This document shows, piece after piece, positions 49,093 through 60,994 of a DNA stretch of 64,000 bases. The translations under genes were made by a program, and so were the position numbers. The DNA lies in assembly GCA_900239685.1 (NCBI GenBank), contig OENT01000047.1, positions 213,610-277,609 on the forward strand, in the 5' to 3' direction. The stretch comes from Rotaria macrura (lineage: Eukaryota > Rotifera > Eurotatoria > Philodinida > Philodinidae). Under the pieces are notes generated by a model. That model was not told the origin of the DNA, did no database searches, and saw only the letters and a program-made list of their open reading frames with translations. The stretch's first letter is position 1, and the number at the start of each line of letters is the position of its first letter.

Positions 49093-49635
49093 TTAGTAAA
49101 TATTGACTGTGGCAAGAATATGGCGATAGATATAACCAGAAACAAATGAAAAATAAGCTGTCAAAAAAGAACTAAGCATACAAGTTGACATCATCAATAT
49201 CATACTAAAACCGAAAGAGATTTTCTCTATTGCTAGTCTATGGCTTTCTTCGACCACATATTTAATATAGATAATACAACCCAAAAGAATCACTGTTGTA
49301 CCAATCATGAGTAAAATTGATGAAATAAAATGAATGGCATGTTTATTAATTAATGCAGTGCATATAACACCGACAAAAATACCGATTACTAAGATGACGA
49401 AGCCAATAATTTCGAAATAGCGAACCACTCGAAATGACTCTATATATTTGCATTCATTCGTTGCATCTCTGTTGCATTGTCGAAAAAGGTCATAAACCAC
49501 AATACGTGACGATTTGTTATAAACAACATTTATCCAAAATTTTGTGTTTAGCGCAACTATACCAAAAATAATAGGACAAAGGCCAATAATAGAGCCTATG
49601 ATTGCGAGTTTGTGATTAAAGTGCATTGCTGCCAT
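49093..49635 (-). CDS. Claudin-like four-transmembrane protein 1
   Basis: Single-exon, 180 aa. Four hydrophobic segments (about residues 9-29, 72-94, 99-121, 138-166) give the PMP22/claudin tetraspan topology. The first extracellular loop has the FW (residues 33-34) and a Cys pair, QCNRDATNEC, comparable to the W...C...C signature of claudins, though the canonical GLW is missing. Such proteins form paracellular barriers or act as channel or adhesion subunits; the exact role is unknown. It is paralogous to the gene at 51916-52440 (shared IGxxxILxGIVAL.T..W start and SMILM in the last segment). The start is the first in-frame ATG; a second Met follows at residue 4. No intron is visible. Confidence 0.72.
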   Translation of the reverse strand: MAAMHFNHKLAIIGSIIGLCPIIFGIVALNTKFWINVVYNKSSRIVVYDLFRQCNRDATNECKYIESFRVVRYFEIIGFVILVIGIFVGVICTALINKHAIHFISSILLMIGTTVILLGCIIYIKYVVEESHRLAIEKISFGFSMILMMSTCMLSSFLTAYFSFVSGYIYRHILATVNIY

Positions 49636-49820
49636 ATTGAAATGTCTCCTTCTAATTTTTTGATATTATTGTGAATGAAAAGATATTGAAAAAGAGAACT
49701 AGATAAAACATTTCATAGGATGGCAAAAATAAGAGAAAAACGCAATAGCTATTGAATCATCTGTCATACAGAATGCTCATATTTTTGACAGATAAAGTAT
49801 GTTTCTCATTGATAACATGC

Positions 49821-49860
49821 TAAATAAATAAATAAATAAATATATATATATATATATATT
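49821..49860. repeat. Compound (AAAT)n(AT)n microsatellite
   Basis: TAAA tetranucleotides run directly into TA dinucleotides. Confidence 0.9.
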
Positions 49861-51853
49861 AAAATTATGCCGCAAGAGTAAATGCTTATTTCTTTCACTA
49901 GATCAACAGCACTTGTATCATTTGACATCTGTAGAAGCAAGGTGTTGAAATGGAAGAAGAATAGAAGATAGATGATTTGATACACTCTGTAAAGATTTCT
50001 TTTTTTATTCTTTAGTAGATTGAAGTCACGCATCGAGTTGTTTGGTCATATCAGGAAGATGATTAAAGTTTCATGGAACAATGTTAACAGTTGCTTTTTC
50101 TGTATTACGTATTCTGAAGCATATTCGATATCTTCTGTTTTCGAAATTTCATGGACTATAGACAATCAAAAAGGCAACTTGCAATTCATTCAAATAGGTT
50201 GTTGAGCTTATCGGAAATGAAAATTAGAGTAGCTGGATGAATCATTAAGCTTTCTCTGTGCTCTTTGATAAACGAGATTGACTATTGTCAACAAGTTTGC
50301 ATAGCTATCTAGAGTTGATTTTCATGTTCATTATGAAAAGAGTATGGCATTGATCTGATTGAGTGTTTATTTTATCTTAATTTACACACTATGATGCGGC
50401 ATTCGTTTTAAAATAGATATGACGAGTTTTGATTAAAAAACAATTCAGTGCTCCCAAAGACCAGAGTATTTATTCGATTGATACAATAGAAAAATAAAAT
50501 CAATTATTCAACAAAGTACAGTTTTCATGTCAATTATGGATTATGTTGAATTCAAAACAAAATAGATGACACAAGATGCAGTGTGAAAAGTTCTAGCATC
50601 TACAGTTCAAAGCTAACTTTCATTGCATGCTGAATTTTTTTTCAGAAAAACAATGAATTTGAGTGTTGTCATTATTTGGAACGATAAAAATTGGGGACTC
50701 AAAGCATTTTATTTTGTTTCATTGTCTAATCGAAAGTGCAACTATAGGAGAGTCTCCATGAAAATGTACATTGACATATTTTCTCAAACAGCGTACTCCA
50801 TACATAAAAATTGATATTACAAAGCGTAGTCATCTATTGTGTTTTATTTGTTATGAAGAATGTGCAGGGTACATAAGACATCAACTGTGTAAAAACTAAC
50901 TTAATTATCGTTCTTTGTCAGCATCCGTTAATGATGAATGTTCACGATAGCATTGGATTCATCGATAATCATACAAGTGACAATGAATACTACAGCTTAA
51001 GAGGTAAAAGTAGTGATGAGCACTGCTTCATCTTGTCGGTGATCATTATATTCACTGCTAGTTAAATTTCTACTTTGTTAAATAAAATCATGCCAGGTAT
51101 TCTAGAGTCCAACTAATAACACACAATAACGGTTCATTACATTTCAAAACTTCACTATCAAGTGAATTCCGATCAATTAGCATAAAAAAATCTAATTTAC
51201 AACACAATATGAGTGTTACCTTCGGGTGGAATCTTTTAATAAAACTTCTTAAATTGCATGGCATACGATGATGAATCTAGGAAATATTTTCTTTTCGAAA
51301 ATTTTTGATCTTCAAAAGATATAGCACGAATAATTATTGCGAATTTCGGAGATGAAAGCACTGGTTCATACTATGTGGCGTATACAAGATTTCAAACAAA
51401 GCTGGTCACTCCTTCCTTCAAACTAGACTACTTATATTGTGTTAGACTTAGTTTTTTGACAGATATACTCCTTTTGGAGTTGGTCGAAACAAGATATACT
51501 AAACATGTTCTTTCGGGAGTTATAAAATCAATTAAAAAATGGAACTAACTTCGGTATCCCAAGATTCACCGGTTCGTTCTTCAACGAAACATGTACATCT
51601 TTCAAAAATGTTGCAATATGTCCATGTGTATTCTTCTAAATCTTGATCTTTGATAATCAGCTTTCTTGGTTATGTACGTGAATAACTGAGCCTTTATTTA
51701 TTGGAAAACTTTAGTTGTACATCACTGACGTGATTGGCGACGGCAAAAGAACAAAGCGAGATGTATGTTTAAAAATAAATTACAACTACACAGCTAATAT
51801 ACATAGTTCTGTAGAATCACTGTTGTCGCATTTCAATTTGAAACATAGAATGC

Positions 51854-51859
51854 TTTATT
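51854..51859 (-). terminator. Polyadenylation signal of claudin-like gene 2
   Basis: Minus-strand AATAAA 57 nt after the stop. Confidence 0.5.
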
Positions 51860-51915
51860 CTGATAACGTATGATTTAAGTATATTTTCGTGATCCAAGAA
51901 AATTCTTCAAGATTA

Positions 51916-52440
51916 CTAGAATCGCTCCGAGAGTCGCGTAACCATGCTTGAAGAACTATGATGATTAAATTGTTGCACAGATCCAGCTAAATATGCGAAG
52001 TATATGGCTGTAAGAAAACTTAGAATACAAGCAACAACCATTAATATCATGCTGTAGCCTACATAAACTGTTGTTTGAGTATAGTTTTCAAAGAGATATT
52101 TCGCGTAAAGAAGAAAACCAAAGAGAATCAGAATTGGGCCAACGATTAAAAGACTTAGGGAGATCATCAAAATCCATCGATTTCTACTAACCATGATAAG
52201 AATGACTGAAAAAAGTAAACCTACGGCTATTGCTGTAACACCAGCTATTTCCAAACCGATGGTAATTCTGAATGCTGAAGTTGGAAGACAACGATTGTAT
52301 GCGTTACACAAGAGAAGACTGTAGTTCATTGTTGGGGTTTGAATCCATTTTGGAGTAGTCAATGCCACAATGCCTAAAAGGATTGAGACGAGACCAACCA
52401 AAGTACCAAATAGAACTGATGGGCGACGCGATCGCATCAT
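51916..52440 (-). CDS. Claudin-like four-transmembrane protein 2
   Basis: Single-exon, 174 aa, same topology as its neighbour at 49093-49635. Hydrophobic segments lie at about residues 10-29, 62-85, 91-113 and 126-150. The first loop has PKW (W32) and a shorter Cys pair (LLCNAYNRC). The cytoplasmic tail is Ser/His-rich (QQFNHHSSSS) and has no PDZ-binding YV end. The pair is likely a tandem duplication: same strand, both intronless, similar length, shared motifs. They differ mainly in the loops and tail. It starts with two adjacent Met codons; either could be used. Confidence 0.72.
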   Translation of the reverse strand: MMRSRRPSVLFGTLVGLVSILLGIVALTTPKWIQTPTMNYSLLLCNAYNRCLPTSAFRITIGLEIAGVTAIAVGLLFSVILIMVSRNRWILMISLSLLIVGPILILFGFLLYAKYLFENYTQTTVYVGYSMILMVVACILSFLTAIYFAYLAGSVQQFNHHSSSSMVTRLSERF

Positions 52441-53306
52441 ATTTGAGTAAAATTGTACTGTATCAAGGTTTTTTCTACAATTGTAGACACTTATACTCTC
52501 GTTTTACAAGGTTACAAATTAAAACTTGACACCATTCTATACTCTTTCATGATTGTCTTGCTAGCATATCATAGGCGAATATTATACATAATTTTTCCTT
52601 ATCAAAATATAAACCTGCACTATTTTAAAGCTAGAGACACATATTTCAATCATTTTCATTTTCTCATGTAAAATTTACTACCTTTACGAAATCATTAACA
52701 CTCAACGCAAAAGACTTTTCAAATAGATCTATTACTAATCTATAAAGTGAGATACTTATTTCATATAATGGATATCATCAAATTACAGTTGACATATGTA
52801 AATTTGGATTACCTAATCTTTAATACATAATGGAAATGGATAAAATATGCTTTGCTATGAACTAATCGAATTAAGTGTATTCTCTACAAATATCGATTTT
52901 GAATAAAACCTGCATAGATCTTTTTTTACAACATTTCTCAGTTTTATTTTAGATATGATCAATTTTAAGATAAAATTGACATAAGACCTCTGTTTACAAT
53001 ATTATTTATAGACAATAGGAACAGATTTGTAGATTGAAGCTAATACATCGTATTTATATGTCTATGTACTAATTATAAGTTGTGCCATTCTACTCGAGTG
53101 TACATATTGGTTAGTTCAGTCTTTCTATTGTTAAACTGTGACGAAGATTGATCATTACTCGACGAATATCTTTATACGAAGAAGATGAATTTATTTACAC
53201 TGAATTTTCTATAAATGAACACTTTCAATATTAATAAGCTGTTAAAAATGAATACGCATCGATTTATTATATGCATCTTATACTGTATGAGTATAAATAG
53301 GATTAT
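52441..53306. other. Intergenic stretch
   Basis: AT-rich, holding the 5' flank of claudin-like gene 2. No supported exon; the open frame at 52453-52671 plus is uninformative. Confidence 0.4.
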
Positions 53307-53533
53307 ATGGCAACTGAATCTAAATCAATAGAAGCAAAAGCAAAACCTAATTTATTACAAGAAACCAAAATTTAAAAAAAGTGGTAAATTAATAAAATTA
53401 GAAACATGAAGTAATTGATTTTTCTATCATTGGATAAGCTACAAAACAAATACAATCAGAGACTATTTATTTTCTAACGGATGAATTTAGTGTTGGTATC
53501 GATCAATCTTTGATTTTATTTGTTTCACAATAG
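53307..53533 (+). pseudogene. Frame-broken coding fragment
   Basis: Starts MATESKSIEAKAKPNLLQE in one frame, then a stop. Peptides of protein-like composition continue in other frames, separated by a stop: EVIDFSIIG, then SETIYFLTDEFSVGIDQ. It looks like a decayed gene. The family is not recognised. Confidence 0.25.
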
Positions 53534-54540
53534 ACTATATGCATCAACTCTCTAATTTAAATTGATTTACATAATGAAAGATCTACAGTAGTCCTTTCAA
53601 CACTACGCCGGATAGGGAAGTTCTCGTGTGTATTGACATGATACAACTTTACAGAATATTTATTCATTATTAAATGTATTCATCTTTCGTGCATGAAAAA
53701 AACAACGACACCATTCATATAAAAAGATAATATCAGTTGCTCGATAGAAATATTTTAGTTGAACTCAAATCAATTGACAACATGAAATGAACGTATAGCA
53801 ACTTGTATTGCTTTAGGATAATAATACTTAAGAATAATCAAGTCATAAAAAGATTCATCCAATTAATCCAATTTTAAGTAACCGTGATAATTTATTATGG
53901 AACTATCAATTGTAGTATATCAATATTAAAGACAGAATGTATAATTACTCATATTTATTTTAAGGTCACATAAAAGAAAGCACATAGGATAATATTTATA
54001 TATTGATGTCGACAATTCGAAGTAATTTTCTCTTTCCATACTCATATGTTTTATTCAAATTAGTATGTGCCCTTGTTGAACATTCATGATGAAGACATAT
54101 CATCCAAAACTAGCATTCCATTCTTTGTAATCAGTTTTCTTTTCAAATCCTTATTTTATTAAACAGAAATATTCATTCTGCAGTACATGAAAATGGTAAG
54201 GCTTATGATTGACCATAAACTCTGGTACCCTGAATCTATCAATGGAAAAAAATCATATTTATACAAGTATATATGTTCAATTGATTCTAGGGAAAGCATA
54301 TGATCTTCAAATTATGGGAACTTCCGACTTTTTAATTGGGACCGGGTCACAGATCCAGCCAATCCGAGAAGCTGGAGATGTCAGACTCCTTGATAAAACT
54401 GTCAGTCAAATTGTTTTTTCATGTATTGGTCTTCAGTTTTATTGTTCTGGATTCGCACTGCTACACTTTGAAGACCAGCTATACAACATTGGGCTATGTT
54501 TAAGTCAATCTTTCTGGTTTCTCGTGCACCGACAACGGTA

Positions 54541-54735
54541 GAGATGGTCGCTGTGTGAAGAAGAGTTCCTCCACCTTATATGGCACCAGTACTTTGGTTG
54601 ATGCATAATTTGTGGACAGGCGTCCATCTGTCTTCCGTAACACCAGCACCTATACAGATGCATGCTAGATGGAGGCCAGTCCATCTGCCTTTTACTGTAC
54701 AAAGTCCTTCATAATGCATTCGGTTTGTGACGTGG
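54541..54735 (-). pseudogene. Degenerate ankyrin-like repeat fragment
   Basis: One minus-strand frame reads RWTGLHLACICIGAGVTED, then RWTPVHKLC, a stop, then GGGTLLHTAT. The T-x-L/V-H cores and GA(D)V-like turn resemble ankyrin repeats, but the units are only about 17-19 codons apart (normal 33) and broken by a stop. It would be a fragment with internal deletions, from an ankyrin-rich gene elsewhere. Weak. Confidence 0.25.
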
Positions 54736-57480
54736 AATATAGGTCTCCTGCTGCCAAACTCAGCACTTAGTTAGTGATGGATCGAAATCCATTTATCATA
54801 GCACACTAGGTTTATTCATCTCCGAATTATAGGGCTATCTACATACGACCAGAGTACTAAACCGTGTAAAAAAGGGGAAAGGTACAACAGTGGCTTTGAT
54901 GGGCTACCTTAGAAGCATTCGGCTTCTCTCTGAAGACATGTATATCTACGAGAAACAGTTCAGTAGATAATCTTGAAAATATTTGTCAGCGGAAGCAGCT
55001 GGGAGATTCTGTAGTCCCCTAGTATCCGTTGGTATTCTATGTACGTCGTCGTGAGTGCGGTATTTTCACTCTGCCTTTTATTGTAGATGGCATATCCAAC
55101 TTCTCTTTGCACTTCTCCAGCTTCCCCAATATTCTGGATATGTGACACTACTCAAGGATAGAATACGTTTTATTTCTTTGGAGTGCAATTTTTTACCCAC
55201 ATAACCAAATATTTGTGTTTTTTGTCTACTTGAACACAAATAATTAGAAGTAACTGATTTAGTGCTCCAATTATTTCAAAACGACAAAATCACATACTGC
55301 AGATAAACCGGAGTTTAAATGAGTCACTAAAAGAAACCATCATGTAAGTTTACACTTTTCGAGAATCTTTTTCTATGATAACGAATTAATTTTTGGTAGA
55401 ATACTATCAATATATCCATAAACAAGAACGAAACGCCTGAAGGAAAATAATTCCGGGTTCCGATTTCCGATTTCATGGATTTCCACTAGGAATCCATCAG
55501 AAACTGTGCTAGTTTCTTATGGAAAGTGACATATAGTTCAAAGCAGAAATCTAGTGATCGGCCTATTATTTTAGTCCCGATCAGAAATTATTATAGAAGA
55601 ACAATTTCGACGATTGACGTACCAGTTCCTTCCATTTTCTACACCTGTTTGACATGTATTTCTTCACTTCGATTTTTTTCATTTTTAATCTCCTTCATAA
55701 AAAGTGTTTCAGCTGATTATACAAGTGCCTCCTTGCCTCAGTTATCGAACAGTGTTAAACACTGTTCAACGACTTAAAAAATGAAAACAACATGTTGTGT
55801 TTTTGATATCTGAAACAGAAATGTCTTTTATTGTCTTTCCAACTCATGGTTCAGAGTATCCTTTTAGTCATAATCATGCGATGCATTTGAGGAAATGTCA
55901 AAGAATGTATCCGTTTCATCATCACAAATGTAACTTTTTTATTTTTTAAGTCACAGGGCGAGCAAACAACAGAAAAATGGTGAATCATAATTTATTAGTT
56001 AGGCATATATTTTATGAAACAATCATAGCACTATAGGAGGTTATATTGATTGAAGTGATCGTAAAACACATGTAGAAGACAAGTAGAATAAAAGTTAGAT
56101 GCCACAAGAGAAATTTTTTTATGGTATCGTTTATTGGTTCTTGTTTTTATTTTTAAAACAGTTAGCATTAGCAAATTTCTGCTTGACCAATTTAATATAT
56201 TTTTTCTTTACTATAAGACTTTTTCGCCAGACAAATCTGATTAATGTATGTTTATCTTTCTGAGCTTACAGATACATAAAAAATACCTAGAACGAGTGAA
56301 GAAAGTATCCTTACGTATTTTACTGCCACAGCTTCTGACAAATCAAACTCTGATAATTTCCCCTAAAATATTTCTTCATGATTGACTAAGTATTCCACGA
56401 AGAGAATTGGATAGTCAAATTCTCCTTTTTTCGAATACAAATGCAACGACCTTACTTCAATGGGATCCTTCTCCAAGGTTGTGGTGTGGAGTCAAATTCA
56501 ATCCAAGAAACACACCCACACCTTCTTTTGATCTATCTAATTGAAACCAAGTTTAGAGAAACTCGATTGAGCACGTTCGGTCCTGTCTTACATGGAATGG
56601 CTGTTATAGACTATTTACAGAATCAAGTACAACTTCAAGTATCGAAATTATCAAACATGAACAATGATTCTTCTAAGAGCCTTTATGGGGATATGTCCAT
56701 GTGTTTCATTACGATGAGATTGCGACGCAACTACAGCGTTCCAACGATCACTCTGTGATCTTGATTGCGAAAAATGACGGCGTAATTTCACGTAGTTGCG
56801 ATAGTCAAATCATAGTTTTACATAATTAAAATGGAAAAATCCCAGTTATAGACTCCACTGTGTGGTAGTTTTTTGGGATAGCAACCTATAGTACGCTCCC
56901 AGTTACAATTTTATCCTGTCATAGAGAGTAGCTGGGCGGATACCAATGACGCTTTCATTTTATCAATATTTTTATTTTGAATTATCATAAACGATCCCAA
57001 TGACAGCGGGAAAAAACGCTGAGCAGATGATAAAAGAAATTAAAAAAGAAAACAAAATGAACTGAAAAAAAAAATTAGCTAAGAATTTCAAATAAAACAA
57101 GATAGATTAAAAAAATTATAAAGAAGGAACTAAGAAAGCAGAAAACATTTTCAGAGATGATCAAGAGTACAGAAGTAAACACAAAGAAAAAGGTGTAAAA
57201 TTTACAAAAAAGAAAATGTTAAAAAATGATCCAGTCGATACTATGAAAAATGGAGGAATGGCATAGAAAATGTTGAAAGAAAATAATCGAAAGATAAAGT
57301 GTCGAAAAGATCGAGGATGGCCTATATTAACAATTCTCCCTAAAATTGTTTTCAACTGGTCGCTATAACAGTACCGTGTACGGTATGCTTTGCAATTGTT
57401 CATCGCATGACAAGAATTACAGTAAATGAAAGGATAATAGTCGATAAACAAAAGAATCATCCTAAGAATTTATTTTTCAA
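54736..57480. other. Gene-poor stretch with no intact gene
   Basis: Medium open frames occur at 54960-55148 minus, 55526-55777 plus and 56441-56758 plus. None has a domain, splice support or clear coding bias. Some blocks, such as 56440-56760 and 56870-56960, are richer in G+C than their surroundings and could be old transposon debris. Confidence 0.35.
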
Positions 57481-57647
57481 TATATATATATAATCTTTAC
57501 ATTTGAAAAATAAAGATAAATGAAATCTTTATATTTATAAAATATAGATAAAGCAATTCTTTATGTTTGAAAAATAAAGAAAATATAAAGATAAATATAT
57601 GAATTTTTCTGTTGGCGAGAGGGAAATAAATTCGGGCTATAATTGAA
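57481..57647 (+). repeat. Dispersed repeat, copy 1
   Basis: A block built from AATAAAGATAAA-type units, followed by GCGAGAGGGAAAT and AATTCGGGCTATAA. Its reverse complement recurs, diverged, at 60408-60575. The sharp shared end (TTCGGGCTATAA) suggests an element boundary. Confidence 0.6.
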
Positions 57648-58398
57648 GGATGTGCAAAGTAGAAGCCGCTTCCAACATGCAATGCGTTCGTTTTTTCAAG
57701 AAAAGGCTGTAAATAAATATGCGATGTGACAAAAAATGCAAAACTCTCAGATGAATTCACTGATTCCTAATAGATGAACGGTGGAAAAACTCTTGGATGA
57801 CAGGTTCAATCGATTTTTAGACTGGATCTTCTATCTGACAATCATTTTGATGCTATCGGAAACTTTCAAAATTGGATTCTAGTGCCATCCTTACACTTAC
57901 ATGAATATTGCTTCATGAGAAACATCATATGATTCTCAAGCTAATCAAATATAAACCCTCTCTTATGATAACTTTGAGAATACATAGATAAGGTAGTTAT
58001 ATTCATATAACCCTTAGATATCCGATTAGGGCAGCGATGAAGAAAAACATCGATAAACGCAATATCGTTGGTGTCTTCTTGTAGTATTCGTGAATCACTT
58101 ATAGTAGTAACTTCTCAATGCAACCAACTTCGTTCTTTCAAAGCACAAAGTAAATTTTAAAAGTTGAAGCTTCAAAGCAAAAAGTAACAAAAGGATTGTC
58201 TTTCATATGATCATATAGAATTTCAATTCTTTGCTTCAATCAGTTCATGGGAAACATTCATTCGATCGTTTGATTTGGGTTGTTTCCATTCAAAAATTGA
58301 AGAACTTGATATACGTTATGAATCCTATGGTTAACCTGCGAGAAGTGTACATGAACCTATATAAATATTTTTTCACATCCACATATCGATTATAGTTT
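57648..58398. other. Intergenic stretch
   Basis: No gene or repeat recognised between the dispersed repeat and the first foldback element. Confidence 0.35.
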
Positions 58399-58615
58399 CT
58401 AAAGTGAAAAAACGTTTTTCCAATTCGTTGCGAATTTCGGAACCGTTTGAAAGATTTTTTACATTGATTCGAAACCATCAAAAAGGCTTGCCGAACGTCT
58501 AGGAATCTTTTTCATGGGTTCCTTACGTTTGCCTGAAACTTTTGAAAGGGTTCCAACTTTTGCAACGAATTTGGAACCTTTTTAGATTTCCTAGCTTCCA
58601 CGAAACACTTTTTAG
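58399..58615. repeat. Degenerate foldback element
   Basis: Imperfect inverted repeat: 58418-58444 (TTCCAATTCGTTGCGAATTT then CGGAACC) pairs with 58549-58576 (GGTTCCAACTTTTGCAACGA then ATTTGGAA). The outer ends read CTAAAGTG and CACTTTTTAG. The GGTTCC and CTAAA-type ends recall the two better-preserved hairpins at 59288 and 60995. Confidence 0.5.
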
Positions 58616-59287
58616 TGTCGGTAATGTGACCATTTTTGTTTTTAGTGTAGAGGAATAAAGACTTTTCTCATCTGGTCTTTGATATAACTTGTAATATAAC
58701 ATTATACAGCACCATGGAACAGATCAGCTCTCGATACGCTATTCCCAACAAGAAATTAATCTTGAGATATACTACATACTCTTTTAGTACTCCTTTTAGA
58801 TGAACCTTTTTGATCTGATACTATGTGATTTCGAACATAAAAATATTTGATGATTGGCATCATAATGAGTCATGCATTGTTCAGACAAGCTTAATATTAC
58901 CACTAAAGGGTAATTGATTAACACTTCAGAATATTGGTATAAACGCAAATTGTATCATGCATTGAAAAGAGGAATAACTGTTCTTCTATGGTTTTCCATC
59001 TACCAGCATCCATGAGCTCACACTCTTTAAGTGTTTCAATGAATTTTTCTCTTATGTTCTCCTATCCATCTTCTATCTATGTCCCCGCGTCTTTGATATG
59101 AAGCTATATGCTCTACTAAATAGATTTTAGTCGATTAATTATACAGAGATGGTTATTGATGCGAATAAGATAGCAACAACAATAAAGTTCCACAAGTCCC
59201 ACCGATACGAGCTTTTACAAATGTGCATGAACTGCCAAAACAATAATATTACGTAAACAGATTGAGTTATCGAGCACAGAGGGTGCA
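58616..59287. other. Spacer between foldback elements
   Basis: No supported gene. Confidence 0.35.
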
Positions 59288-59356
59288 CTCTAAAAAAAAT
59301 AAGAGCTTTACCGAACCCCCGAAAAAGGTTCGGTAAAGCTCTTATTTTTTTTAGAG
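59288..59356. repeat. Perfect 30-bp inverted repeat (hairpin)
   Basis: Arms 59288-59317 and 59327-59356 are exact reverse complements, with a 9-base spacer (CCCGAAAAA). The arms start CTCTAAAAAAAATAAGAGCT and run to ACCGAACC. The perfect arms imply a recent insertion or ongoing gene conversion. It shares CTCTAAAA...TTTTAGAG ends with the larger element at 60995-61396. Confidence 0.9.
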
Positions 59357-60407
59357 CCATGGCTCCTATATTGGTGTAGTCGATTGTTTGTAGATTATTC
59401 CTCAATCAGACTTTTCTTCAGTAGTGGAAAGTTACACGAAAGTTTCATTATGTGTTCGAATAAGCAGCAATCGGTGATTGCCGCAACATTGATTGCTTAA
59501 AAATTCTTCTAGAACTCTACAGGTAGTGATGGATTTGGCCAAAGCCTATTACACGCTGGCCTGTTGCTAGATATACCACCATATTCGGGTTTCTAAACAT
59601 ACGTGCATATCATATTTATGTTGAATGAATCCTTTTCCATCGCTTCATACTAATAAAATACTAAATATATTTAATTTGTTTATAAAGAACAGTATATATA
59701 TATATAGATAAATTACTATAATAGTTCATACTAATCTAGCAAAAGTGCAGCCATATGATAATTTTTATCTCAAGGTTATATGAAGTAGATGATGTCTAAC
59801 TGTGAAGAAAAAATACGAATCAGATAAGTACGGATGTTCAATTTATTCGGATGAGTAGTCTTGTTATGTCATTGAGCACTATGCTGACAACAATCGTAAT
59901 TTCTTCTTTACAAGATATCAATCAAGGAAAAAAGAAAGAGACGAATTAAAACGTTCATTAGCTATAGTTAATATATCCCTGGGGTAAAGTTAGAAATGTC
60001 ATTAAGTTAAATGGTGAACTTATAGATTCCTTTGTTCCTGTCAAGAAACAATAATTATTAAACTACAGAAAAGAAAAATAGGCCGTCGCGTGAACCTTGA
60101 TCGAAACTGCATCAACAGAATAAAATGCTCTTTGTGATCAATATCTCAAATGAATTTTCATGAGATCCTTATGAAAATATTAACGATTGAACAAAAAGAA
60201 TAGTTAGTATGGATTTATTTAAGCGTTGTCATTAATCCGGAACTCAGTTACAGGATGAAGACATCTTGTTTCAACAAAAATAGGTTATACAATAGACTAA
60301 TTAGTTTAATTTTAGTTTTTAAACATTGGTATTCTGTGGATTCGATTTTGGGTTCAACGAAATATTATGTAATGAGTATGCGTTCTCTAGTAAAAGTATC
60401 CTGTTAT
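59357..60407. other. Spacer with a possible coding remnant
   Basis: Mostly AT-rich. A short plus-strand frame ending near 60053 (NVIKLNGELIDSFVPVKKQ then stop) looks protein-like but has stops just upstream. Confidence 0.3.
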
Positions 60408-60575
60408 TATAGCCCGAATTCATTTCCCTCTCGTCAATAGAAAAATTCATACAATTATCTTTATGTTTTCTTTATTTTCCAAAAATAAAGAACTTCTTTA
60501 TCTTTATTTTATAAATACACAGATTTTATTTATCTTTACTCTTTAATATAAAGATCAATAAATATAAGTGACACC
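60408..60575 (-). repeat. Dispersed repeat, copy 2 (inverted)
   Basis: Reverse-complement, diverged copy of 57481-57647. It starts TTATAGCCCGAATTCATTTC and continues through TTTATCTTTATTTTATAAAT-like sequence. The two copies face each other across 2.8 kb that includes two of the hairpin elements. Confidence 0.6.
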
Positions 60576-60611
60576 CCTAGTGAAGAAACAAACTTTCGAC
60601 ACATGTAATTA

Positions 60612-60770
60612 CAAATTAATGCCGATACTCAAGGTCGCTCAAAACCTACAAAGACAAATGTAATATAACAGCGTGTTAATACTTTAAACGAACGCTATGC
60701 AAATAATGAAATCGAACTTAATGAATTATTAGATGATTTGTCGTTAACAGAAGCAAAAGAGAACAAATAA
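60612..60770 (+). pseudogene. Coding remnant with an in-frame stop
   Basis: One frame reads QINADTQGRSKPTKTNVI, stop, QRVNTLNERYANNEIELNEL, then LDDLSLTEAKENK and a final stop. The second half is acidic and helix-like, with normal protein composition. No start or upstream exon was found. Probably the 3' end of a decayed gene; the family is not recognised. Confidence 0.35.
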
Positions 60771-60994
60771 AATTTAACAGTTCACATACACCGTTAAGTT
60801 ATTGTAGCTTTTAAAATTTTTTTCCGATTCTCTACCCCTAGTTAGTGGCGCTATGTGCACTCACTACCTCTGTTTTCTCTCTCAATCTTTCTATTGGTCA
60901 GTAGACTTACTAGTATTAGTTTATCATACGTGTTACTAGCGAGTCTGGGTAGTGTAAGCTGTTGTTGTGTGGTTTCGTAGTGAAGAATTATGAA

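Larger units (their letters stand above)
49636..51915. other. Spacer between the claudin-like paralogues
   Basis: About 2.3 kb. It contains an (AAAT)n/(AT)n microsatellite at 49821-49860 and the 3' flank of claudin-like gene 2 (minus-strand AATAAA at 51854-51859). Otherwise AT-rich with no supported exon. Confidence 0.4.

Noticed and set aside
56441-56758. 105-codon plus-strand open frame
   Set aside because: Somewhat G+C-richer than its flanks but no recognisable domain, start context or splice support.
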